Source of the DNA: Trematomus loennbergii
Taxonomy: Eukaryota; Chordata; Actinopteri; Perciformes; Nototheniidae
Direction: 5' to 3'
Length of the DNA: 64,000 nucleotides
NCBI GenBank assembly: GCA_012861695.1
Contig: JAAOOA010000274.1
Location: 201,501-265,500, forward strand
Shown here one piece after another: positions 49,701-57,300 of this stretch (the stretch's first letter is position 1; each line of letters opens with the position of its first letter). The position numbers were made by a program, and so were the translations under genes. Under the pieces are notes generated by a model. That model was not told the DNA's origin. It ran no database searches and worked only from the letters and a program-made list of their open reading frames with translations.

Positions 49701-51076
49701 GTAACAACAGCTGCTCTGTTTGAGCTACATTTGGCTCAGTCAAATAATCTGAGATTAGAATTGGGGTTGAAAGTGTAACACAGTCAGGATGAAGTCATGT
49801 GACGACCTTTTTTCATTTCCAAAAAGGCCTCATTGTTAAAACAAGCTGCTGCTTTTTCAGTTTTTTGCAAAACAATAGAAAAACCTGTTGTTTTTTCTGA
49901 GCTGAATAAAACAGAAATAACAGCTTAATCCCACATCATGAAGGTTTCCCCGTTGACTCACATCAATAGCGTCCACTCCGGGTACGCCTGCTACTCCGGG
50001 CGGCCCCAGGGAGCCTCGGGGACCGACCGGGCCCCTCTGGAAAACAAACACAGACAAAAAAAAAAAAATCAGTTTTCACTTTTTTCTGACTGAAATCCAT
50101 CTCTTAATATCATCCATGTTTCTGCTGCTGGAGGTTTGAAGGGCGGCCGAACAGAGCCTCATTGTTCGGGTGATGTGAGGGGAAAGGTCACGAAACTGAA
50201 CCTGCGCTCACATTATTCTCACATTACACGTAAGTATCTGCATGTGTTCGGATTACTACTGATCGGTGCACTGGGATGAATGGACCACAGTATGGACCAT
50301 TTTTAGAAAAACAATCAGAAAATAATGAACGTATTTTGTAAAAAATGCTGGTTTTGTTGCATATATTTAAAGATTTTGATAAAAAAAACACCTTAAGTTT
50401 ACTCACTTTCAACATTACAAACAAATAAAGTGGAATATATCATGACAAATAAAGAGTGATAGTGTCCTGGCATGGATTCAGGATATATATTTTAAAAAGG
50501 GAGTTACAAGATAAAGGGGAGGGGGTTGTATAAATGTCTCACACAATATAATTACACACTGTCAAATAAAATCCAATACCAAAACAATGAAGTATTTACA
50601 GAACTCTTGAGTCCCTGAGAAAGGGATTCAAAAATATTTGATAAAAATGCAAGTATTAGTGTGTCTCTTCAGAAAAACACACAGTACGTTTTCATGGATC
50701 AATATCATAAAAAATACCAAAAATATGTTCAAAAATAATGAAACATATGCACATTATTACGATAAAGTCTAGTCATTATAGTGCTACATTAAACAGATAA
50801 GCAGAAAGTGCCAGAAGAATATAAAATATGCTTCAATAAGAGATCAAAACAATATCAGTAACAGTTCAAATATACACCTTTTTTCTTCATACAATTATCT
50901 TTGAAACACAATAAAGTACATTTTGCTCCACTGAGCACCACAGACTTTCTATAAGCACCTTTAGGAGTATTTCAGGAATATAAAGAGCAGCTGTTTCTCA
51001 CCTGAGCCGAGCAGATCAGCACGATTTGCAGTAAAATCACCAGCAGAGACTCTCGGTAGATCCTGGAGAGAGTCAT
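22517..51076 (-). CDS. col9a1: Collagen type IX alpha-1 chain, short form, 32 exons
   Basis: A FACIT collagen of cartilage and vitreous that decorates type II fibrils with alpha2(IX)/alpha3(IX). Exons from 5' to 3': 51002-51076, 49962-50036, 49070-49108, 48847-48909, 44915-44967, 44671-44706, 44125-44148, 43797-43850, 43506-43559, 43175-43207, 41987-42042, 41806-41859, 41112-41165, 40945-40995, 39920-39973, 39776-39829, 38745-38798, 38297-38350, 38089-38142, 37957-38001, 37813-37866, 37352-37405, 36484-36537, 34068-34138, 32624-32659, 32467-32511, 32176-32208, 31421-31567, 28667-28721, 27634-27822, 25539-25618, 22517-22722. Most are 54, 45 or 36 nt, the collagen rule. About 688 residues expected, like the mammalian short form; domains are COL3-NC3-COL2-NC2-COL1-NC1. 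Five exons have missing bases (see findings). No NC4 exons are in the window. Confidence 0.92.
22753..23205 (+). mobile_element. Solo MITE end plus L1/Tx1-like LINE fragment
   Basis: TTAAAGGTCACCTATTAG at 22753 is a left end of the piggyBac-like MITE, without its body. From about 22787 the plus strand reads, with frame changes, like the C-terminal end of a fish L1/Tx1 type reverse-transcriptase protein: [47 protein letters not shown]. Broken and inactive. It lies in col9a1 intron 31, 30 nt before the last exon's acceptor. Confidence 0.55.
23508..25325. repeat. 57-bp minisatellite, array A (about 32 units)
   Basis: Tandem units (TCAGTATGTAGTGTCTCTAC, TTTAAAGAGTCCTCTCCTGC, TGATGTTCAGGTGTATA) with scattered substitutions (C/T in GTGTATA/GTGCATA, CTGATG/ATGATG). 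Since 57 = 19 codons, one frame on each strand stays open over long distances (Met-Phe-Arg-Cys... 19-residue period); these are not proteins. It lies in col9a1 intron 31. Confidence 0.97.
25326..25490 (+). mobile_element. Non-LTR retrotransposon 3' tail
   Basis: The run ...TTGTGTTGCACTGTTGGAGG ... TGACAATAAAAGCCTTGAAT followed by CTTGAATATTGA resembles the 3' ends of fish LINEs (with terminal TTGAATC repeats). It directly follows array A. Confidence 0.45.
25539..25618 (-). CDS. col9a1: col9a1 exon 31, COL1 (contains -1 nt defect)
   Basis: Starts [19 protein letters not shown]; 80 nt where phases of its neighbours require 81. One extra G in the CCGTC near 25550 would give GATGQQ followed by GNSGRP of the last exon. 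Confidence 0.85.
26311..27606. mobile_element. hAT-like MITE with internal 37-bp array
   Basis: Ends CAGAGGTGGGAAGTA and ...ACTTTTACCATCTCTG. Exact 8-bp target duplication GTGGTTTG at 26303-26310 and 27607-27614. Inside, 26420-27195 is a tandem array of about 20 units of 35-38 bp (CTTACATGTTGAACACAAAT then ACCTGTACTTTCTACTT). The right end lies 19 nt from the donor of col9a1 exon 30. Confidence 0.85.
26420..27195. repeat. About 37-bp minisatellite within hAT-like MITE
   Basis: Units vary in length by deletions (TTGAACACAAAT, TTGAACCAAAT, TTTGAACACAAAT), less homogeneous than the other arrays. About 20 copies. Confidence 0.9.
27634..28721 (-). CDS. col9a1: col9a1 exons 29-30, NC2 domain and start of COL1
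   Basis: Exon 28667-28721 encodes [18 protein letters not shown]; exon 27634-27822 continues [16 protein letters not shown] and then Gly-X-Y repeats ([16 protein letters not shown] ... GRKGPKG). The Lys/Cys-containing NC2 is characteristic of alpha1(IX) and separates it from alpha2 and alpha3. It helps select and align the three chains and forms inter-chain disulphides. Confidence 0.93.
28193..28345. repeat. Duplicated patchwork of col9a1 intron and exon-edge sequence
   Basis: 28193-28232 (AGCTGCTCTGGGACACAGGA then GGACAGCACGGACGTTT) resembles the upstream edge of exon 30 (27816-27853). 28262-28345 (CAGCAGCAGGTAGACA, TTGGTTAGCTGAA, GAGAGGTGGAGAAACA) resembles the sequence next to exon 28 at 31576-31675. 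It looks like the remnant of an internal duplication. Confidence 0.55.
29204..31408 (-). mobile_element. piggyBac-like MITE, copy 4 (about 46 minisatellite units)
   Basis: Minus orientation, TTAA at both ends (29204-29207 and 31405-31408). Its ends read AAAGGTCCCCAATTATACTG and AAAGGTCACCTATTATGC on the inward strands. The 37-bp array spans about 29649-31367 and is more diverged than in copies 2 and 3. The element lies in col9a1 intron 28, its outer end 12 nt from the donor of exon 28 (31421). Confidence 0.87.
31421..41859 (-). CDS. col9a1: col9a1 exons 12-28, COL2 triple-helix domain
   Basis: Seventeen exons, all phase 0, mostly 54 nt. Recognisable pieces: [18 protein letters not shown] (41806-41859), [18 protein letters not shown] (41112-41165), [11 protein letters not shown] (32176-32208), and the 147-nt exon 31421-31567 ([17 protein letters not shown] ... 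GLTGTQGPA). Exon 40945-40995 is 51 nt and lacks three Gs that would restore Gly spacing. Exon 34068-34138 is 71 nt and lacks one G near 34080. The exon order and sizes match COL9A1. Confidence 0.9.
32888..33192 (+). mobile_element. LINE (L2/CR1-like) 3' tail
   Basis: The plus strand contains CTAAAAACTCATCTCTTTCG (a 'LKTHLF' type end) and finishes TAAGTCGCTTTGGAGAAAAG...GTAATGTAATGTAA, the usual tail of fish L2-like elements. In col9a1 intron 24. Confidence 0.55.
35030..35375 (+). mobile_element. Repeat cluster with reverse-transcriptase motif
   Basis: Two copies of GGCGGTGCTAGTGGAGCACG flank a G homopolymer (35065-35078). At 35318-35370 one frame reads [14 protein letters not shown], the conserved region of non-LTR reverse transcriptases, then is cut short. 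Only a fragment. In col9a1 intron 23. Confidence 0.5.
38905..39631. repeat. 57-bp minisatellite, array B (about 13 units)
   Basis: Same unit as array A 13.6 kb away, with a few short deletions (TGTGATGTCAGG, TCTTACTTTAAAG). In col9a1 intron 16. Confidence 0.95.
40513..40800. mobile_element. MITE with 20-bp inverted ends
   Basis: GGGTGTTTCTCAATGTCAAG at the left and CTCGACATTGAGAAACCCC at the right are inverted repeats with small differences. It is CG-richer than the surrounding intron. In col9a1 intron 14, ending about 145 nt before exon 14 (40945-40995). Confidence 0.6.
41987..43207 (-). CDS. col9a1: col9a1 exons 10-11, NC3 domain
   Basis: Exon 43175-43207 encodes [11 protein letters not shown] and exon 41987-42042 starts [16 protein letters not shown]; together they match the NC3 interruption of alpha1(IX) with its paired cysteines (CPNAC). 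Exon 11 is 56 nt where 57 is expected: near 41996 a GGG has become GG, turning the G-M-K end out of frame. The intron between them holds a 20-bp minisatellite. Confidence 0.88.
42119..42690. repeat. 20-bp minisatellite in col9a1 intron 10
   Basis: About 28 units of GACCTTACTGAGCTAACTGT with common variants (GACTTTACTG, AACAGT, GTTACC) and some shortened copies (ACTGAGACTGTGAC). It lies about 75 nt from NC3 exon 11. Confidence 0.95.
43506..50036 (-). CDS. col9a1: col9a1 exons 2-9, COL3 triple-helix domain
   Basis: Gly-X-Y coding exons at 49962-50036 ([20 protein letters not shown]), 49070-49108, 48847-48909 ([19 protein letters not shown]), 44915-44967, 44671-44706 ([12 protein letters not shown]), 44125-44148, 43797-43850 ([18 protein letters not shown]) and 43506-43559 ([18 protein letters not shown]). 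Exon 44915-44967 is 53 nt where 54 is needed; a G is missing at its 5' border. It also reads AAV where a Gly triplet would be expected. Exon lengths and GELGKVGP agree with COL9A1. Confidence 0.88.
45323..45660. mobile_element. hAT-like MITE
   Basis: Ends TAGGGCCGCTCAATTAATCG and ATAATCGAGCAGCCCTA are inverted repeats with mismatches. Flanking octamers CTTTATGT and CTTTGTGG match at 6 of 8. The interior is AT-rich. Confidence 0.6.
46980..47658 (-). mobile_element. hAT-like MITE region with 33-bp array
   Basis: The right end CCCACCTCTG (47658) is the same CAGAGGTGGG end seen at 26311. Between about 47020 and 47365 there are about 10 units of 33 bp (ACTTCTACTTTTACTCAAGT then ACAAGATCTGAGT). 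A second end-like sequence (CTCTCCACCTCCG) lies at about 47373, so two insertions may be nested. Confidence 0.55.
48923..49052. repeat. Two short microsatellites
   Basis: (AGAAGTT)n at about 48923-48951 and (AGGAAAG)n at about 48998-49052, in col9a1 intron 3. Confidence 0.85.
51002..51076 (-). CDS. col9a1: col9a1 exon 1 (short-form start, signal peptide)
   Basis: ATG at 51076 (minus) opens 25 codons beginning [19 protein letters not shown] and ending CSAQ, followed by donor CAG|GTGAGA. This is a signal peptide with a hydrophobic core; cleavage after the final A or Q is likely. It corresponds to the alternative exon 1* of mammalian COL9A1, which bypasses the NC4 domain, and leads straight into RGPVGPRG of COL3. 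Confidence 0.85.
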
Positions 51077-51660
51077 GGTCTTCCCAGCCGGAGGGAGAGG
51101 AGAAAATTCCCTTTTTCCCAGATTAGAAAAGGGCTCACGGTTCACCTGAAAGACTGAAAACACCCACCGTCTGCTGGGAGGAGAGCTAGGAATACTGATT
51201 ATTCATGAGAAGCTGAGGAGGAGGAGGAGGAGAGGAGGAGGAGGAGGAGGAGGAGGAGGAGGAGAAGGAAGAGGAAGAGGAGGAATAGGAGGAAGAGGAG
51301 ATTAAAACATCTTCTCGTTCTTTGACACACTGGGATGGACTTTTATCCTTATTTTGTTAATGTATTATTATTTGTTTGTTTTATATAGTTTATCAGACCC
51401 AAAGAAGAGTAGGCAAGCTGATCTATCATCAGCAACTCATATTTTACTTAAGGTACATTTTCAATGAAAGACTTTCAATGATAATTGAGTATATTTACAT
51501 TTGTGGTACTGATACTTTCCTCACCTGATTAAAGGGCAAAACTGCTCCTGCTGCACTACACTCTATCACCGTTAGGTGGCGCGAGAACTTCTCCAACCAT
51601 TAATAAGTACACCGAAGAAGAGAAATACCGGAAGTGGTGCGCAGGAGGCGTCGTTTTTAA
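51077..51660. promoter_or_regulatory. Shared col9a1/hyls1 promoter region
   Basis: About 0.6 kb separates the col9a1 start codon (minus) from the first hyls1 exon (plus). It includes a GGA-rich microsatellite (51208-51302). No TATA box is evident on either side. The geometry suggests a bidirectional promoter. Confidence 0.5.
51208..51302. repeat. (GGA)n microsatellite
   Basis: About 95 nt of GAGGAGGAGG with GAAGAGGAAGAGG interruptions, next to the col9a1 start. Confidence 0.95.
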
Positions 51661-51794
51661 AGTTAACGGCTGACGTTGTTGTCTTGGAGCTGCGGTCCGA
51701 CCTGTAAACAATAGCACGAAACTAACAACTAATACACTTTCCAGTGATGTTATCGTGATGGATGAACTATAGCAGCGAACCGACTCCAGTGCAG
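51660..51794 (+). other. hyls1: hyls1 non-coding exon 1 (approximate start)
   Basis: The donor GCAG|GTGAGA at 51794/51795 ends an exon without a usable ORF, in a moderately CG-rich stretch. The start is only approximate. Confidence 0.45.
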
Positions 51795-52764
51795 GTGAGA
51801 AACATACCTTTCAAACGTGTTTTACTTCTTAAAATGTGTTTATATTCACTGTATTAATGAATGCTAACTGTTAGCCTAGCTAGCTACCGGTCCGGAAGAA
51901 ATACAAACAAATCCTCTTTAGAAACGCTGTCACTTAAGGGTTGTCTTCATTATTAACAACACAATTACAGCTATAAAACACACATGTACGGTTAGTAAAA
52001 TGCTTTCTTCTACTGGGAAATTCGGCTTTCAGAATAGTCACAACTTATGTTATTGTTTTGAAATAGCAACTGATAAAGTGTAGAGTATCGGACGCGATGC
52101 ATCGACGCTCGAGTTTCACCGCGGCTGTCAGCTGTGTTTACTCTCATCATTCAAACAAGACGAGATGGCTAGTGGGCTACAACTAAAACAAAATCAACAT
52201 ATTTTACCGTGATTTAATTGTAATACACGTTTCAAAATGATGCCGAAGTAACAACATACTGATACCGGTTAGTAAAAACCATGAATTAATGCTTTGACAA
52301 TTCTGACTAGTTTATTTGTAGGAGATGCATTTTGGTTAAAGCTAAAGCTGTTGAATAAATGTAGTGGGGTAACATTGCATTATTTCCCCTTTTAGATGTA
52401 GTGGAGTCGAAGTATAAAGTAGCATAACATGGAAATACTCAAGTACAGTAATAGTATCTCAAAATGGACCTTAAGTAAATGTCCTTAGTTACTTCACATC
52501 CCTGCAACCTACTGTATTAGCTTGAAATAGCAGCTAATAAAGTGTTAAACGCACTATATTATTAGTTACTATTCATTTGGATTAGCGAGAAATACAATTT
52601 AGTTACACTACTATTCATTTACCTCATGATTGATTGAGCTCTTGAAGAATGGCCAAGCACGTTCATTCTTCTTTCAATTCTTCAAATCTCATTACATTGT
52701 TTGCATATTGTTTTTACCCTTTTTAGATTAGGTGCTTCCTCCTTGACTTGAAACGGATCACACC

Positions 52765-54164
52765 ATGGACCACCTGGATTTCTCAGAAGAAGAAATCCAA
52801 CATCAGCTGGCGGCCCTGGGATACAAAAACATACCGAAACACAGACTGCGTGAATTCAAGCAAGGTTAGACTCTGAAACATACATGAAACGTATTTAATA
52901 ATGTTGTATCGAATGTTTTGAATGTAGAATATTGGTCAATAAACCATTGTCTGATTAACATGAACACATGTCTTCATCTCAACAAAAGATATAGGACATT
53001 GGAGGAAAAAGTTTGACATTGTTGATGTCCATGTTTTAACTGGTTTAAAGCTTTACATTCTTCTTTGTGTCATGTCAGATCTTGATGAACTAGTCCGACA
53101 TGGAGAATGGAAGACTCTGGCCCCCTCCCTCAGATGAACCCCTCCACTTCACAGCCGAGTCCTCCTGCCTTCACCAAAGAGAAAGGTCCGAGCTCTTATC
53201 TCTTAAAGGTCTTCTGCTTCCCTCCACCTCACTGCACCCCCCTTCCGTTTAACCACCATGGGGTCTAGAGCCTTCAGCCGCTCTGCACCCCGCCTCTGGA
53301 ACTCTCTCCCTCCTGACATCCGCAACACTGACTCTCTCCCCATTTTCAAATCACGTCTCAAAACACATCTCTTCACACTCGCATATCCACCCTGATCATT
53401 ATCCATCACACATCCTCTGTTTGATTGATTTGATTGATTTATATACTGCATTGTTTATGTCTCTTATGCTGGTGTTATGTATTGTGTATCTTGTTTTTCA
53501 TGTGTTTGTACGGCGACCTTGAGAGCTTTGAAAGGCACCTATATAAAATAAATGAATTATTATTATTATTATCTCACTGTGGGATTATAATCACAACATC
53601 TGTACTTTTACTAACCTGCTCTCTAAACAAACAAAAAGGGCAGCAATCAAGTATAAAATCTTGAATTCATTGATTGTCTTCACAGTTAGTAATTGCCACT
53701 TTAAAGACTCCAGGGAAGGATTCTTCTTACATCCTGGACAAGCAGACCATGACAGACAGGTGAGTGTTTACAATACTCTTATAACATTCAAGAACACTTT
53801 TATATTCTGTAATATTCCCATAGTGTGTAAATGTGGGTAATATGTATGTGCATATATATAAGTGGGTGTACAGGTTTGTTTGTATGTACAAATATCTACG
53901 TATCCTGTATATTTGTATACTTAGGGACGGTGAGAAACAGCAACCCTGTCTGTTTCTCACCGTCTGTGTGATTTTTAAAATAAGAATACAGTATATCCTA
54001 ACGTGATGGGAGTACTATGAATTCTATGATAGTATATATCATGGGAGGGTTTGTTTTATTTTTTAACAAAATAAAAATGGAGACAAGAGTAACATTTAGA
54101 TGTCTGTCTGTCTGTCTGTCTGTCTATATATCTATATATCTGTCTGTCTATCTATGTGTGTGTG

Positions 54165-54195
<31 letters not shown>

Positions 54196-54334
54196 GTGTC
54201 TGTCTATCTATCTGTCTGTCTGTCTGTCTGTCTATATATCTTTCTGTCTTTCTGTCTGTCTATCTATGTGTCTATCTATCTATATATCTTTCTGTCTGTC
54301 TGTTTGTCTGTCTATCTATCTATCTATATATCTT

Positions 54335-54367
<33 letters not shown>

Positions 54368-57300
54368 AGTAGTAGTAGAGGTAATCACATGTGATAAATA
54401 CATGTCTGTGTATATTCCCCCAGGTTCTGACCACCTGTGAGAACAGAGACCTCCGACAGGGCTGCAGTGATTCTTACGCTCAGCACTCGGTGTCTCTGAA
54501 CCCCCGTCGGCCCGCAGGAGCTCCGGGTCGGCTGCAGGAGGAGGAGGATCCTGACGAGACCCTCCACCCCCTCCTCTCTGACAACCTCCACCTCCCCCCC
54601 ACTGACAGCCTCTCCTCCCCCCGACTCCCACCGGGGACACTTCATCAAGAGAAAAGTCCTCAGGTCATTTGGGTTAATATGTGTTTCAGACATTATTTAG
54701 TTATTTCCAAATTGATTATGTTTGTCATTACATCTATAAAAAAAATAGAGATCAATGAAATATATAATTTGTGTAAGGACTGGAAAGAAGAATCAACAAT
54801 TGTCATAAAAGTCTAAGCATCATCTGACCATGTTCAAATATAAATAGCACATTGCGACTTTTTGCCTTATTTGAATACTTTTTAATGACATGCTGTACTA
54901 TGACATGTATTTACTTTTTACAACATTTTTTAATGAATTGTATACCATGACTTTTCAATTGTATATTTAATATATAATGACATTTTAGTGACATATTTAA
55001 TGAATTCTAATCATACGTTTAATGTATTTTTTTCCCACCTCTAGAAAACATAAAGGACAATCGCTCGTCTGCGATGAATCGGTCTACAGTGAAGACTCAG
55101 GTAACATCGACTTTAATCAAAATGTTATTTAATTTCTATTTTGATGGAAATCTAAAGGTTATTTATACATGCAGTAAAGTAGAAAACAATCACAAATCAA
55201 ATCTTTATTTTTCCAAAAGAAGGAATTATTTAATGGTAACATGAAAACAAATAAAACTCAGAAATATTTGTAATTCCTTCCTAACTAGTGAAATACAACG
55301 TATACATTTACAACTGAGGGAAGCGGCAGATAAAAGTCAAATGTAAAATAAGTAGGCTAACATATTAAGAACAAGGTGTAAACGTGTGTATTAAATGCAA
55401 AAAGGACAAACCCATGATAAATACATTTATAAAAGCAGATAAGTACGACAACAACAGAAAGTAGTTAAAGTACAAACTATTTAAGGTGTCATGGTATTAA
55501 ATGAGTAAATACTACATCCCTGGGTCACCTTCAATCAAATGGACTGGAATAAAAGGAATAAACCCAAAAGACGCAGGGTGTAATCCCTTCAGCCACCAGC
55601 AGTTGGAGCTGTTGAGGGAGAAGAAGCTTAATCCTCTTAGCTCCTCTGCTAAGCCTCCACACACCAACTCTCCTCACCGGGAGGGAAACATGTACAAAGT
55701 GTACGGCACTCGGTGGGAAGACGAGAGCAGCGCGACGACAAGAACTCTCTCAACTCCTCGTTTTGGTCCGATGGAGAGCGAGAGGAAGACGAAGAGGAGA
55801 AAGTGGAACGAGTGATCGGCGAGGAAGACTTCCAACCTGCTGCAAAACACTCCCACCAGGAGGAAGATATTGAGAGAGTGAAGAACGAGGAAGACTTCCA
55901 ACCTGTTGGAAAACACTCCACCAGGAGGAAGATATTGAGAGAGTGAAGAACGAAGAAGACTTCCAACCTGTTGGTGATGAAGAGGAAACGTACCAGGAGG
56001 AAGAGGACACTATTAACAGAGTGACAAGCGGAAAGGAAGTGTCCGAATCTGTCAGGCATGCAGAGGACTCTTCCCAGGATTCCTCAGAGAAACATGAGGA
56101 AGTGGGAAAGCGTGAGGAAGACTCTGATTGTGTCGGGATTAAGCAAGGAGGTGTCGAGAAAGAGTCCATACTTGTTGGCGATGCAGATGAGGAAGAGGAG
56201 ATGAGCGAGGAAGACTACGGAAGTGTTGGTGACGCTGAGGACTCTTACCAAGAATCCTCAGAGGAGGTAACGATGGAGCGAGTGATTGACAAGGAAGAGT
56301 CTAAATCGGTCAGGCACGCAGAGGACTCTTACCAGGAATCCTCCGAGTGGGAAGATGAAGACTCTGAAGTCGTCGCCTCTGCAGAGGACTCTCACCAGGA
56401 GGGAGAGGATACATTTAAGCGAGTGATCGTAAGGGAAGAGTCCCAAAGTGTTGGCGACGCAGAGGAATCTTTCCAGGGTTTCTTTGAGAAGGAAGAAAAG
56501 TTAGACCTGAGTGAGGAAGACTCTGAAACCCGTGGCGATGCAGTTGAGTCTTACCAGGAGACTTCAGACGAGGAAGAGATGAGTGAGGAAGACTCTGAAA
56601 CCCGTGGCGATGCAGTTGAGTCGTACCAGGAGAAAGAAGGGAAGAGTAAGCAACCGATTTGCAAGAAAGTGTCCAAAGCGGTTGTGGATGCAGAGGACTC
56701 TTTCCAGGAGACTTCAGACGAGGAAGAGATGAGCGAGGAAGACTCTGACACCTTTAGCGATGTCGAGGACTCCTACCATGAGACTTCAGACGAGGAAGAG
56801 GACCAGGTAAACCAAAGGATCGGCAAGAAGGACTCCAGACCTGTTGACGATACAGAAGACTCTCACCATGACACGTCGGAGGATAATAAGGTAGAGATTG
56901 CCGATGCCAAGGACTCTCTTCACGTGGCTTCGGAGGAGAAAAAGCCACAACTGAACAATCAAGGCAATGTCCATCGGGAGAGTTTTTATGGTGGAAGTGA
57001 CGAGGATGACGATGAAGAAGAAAGTTGTTCCTCTGATAGTCCAGCTCCAAGTCTGACGACCTCTGATTACGGCACCTACAGACCGGAGGATCAGGACGAC
57101 AGAGACGACCAAACGATCACAGAGTTCGATCAGGACAGTCGGGGAGATCTGTCCGAGGCGAGAGGCGAGGAAGAGGACGGAGGGTTTGACATCGAACCCA
57201 CCAACGAAGAAGACATCGAGACTCACCCACCGAGTGTGTTAGCGGACACCGAGACGGAAGCTAACGTTGGGAATAACGGTGATTTGCAAAAAGAGGTGGA

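Noticed and set aside
22517..51076. col9a1 as a pseudogene because of frame defects
   Set aside because: All 32 exons, splice sites, phases and the NC domains are kept, and the same type of defect hits ptp4a1 and hyls1, so consensus error is the simpler reading; not fully excluded.
54017..54440. Cys/Leu/Ser-rich ORFs
   Set aside because: Product of TCTG/TCTA microsatellite in a hyls1 intron.
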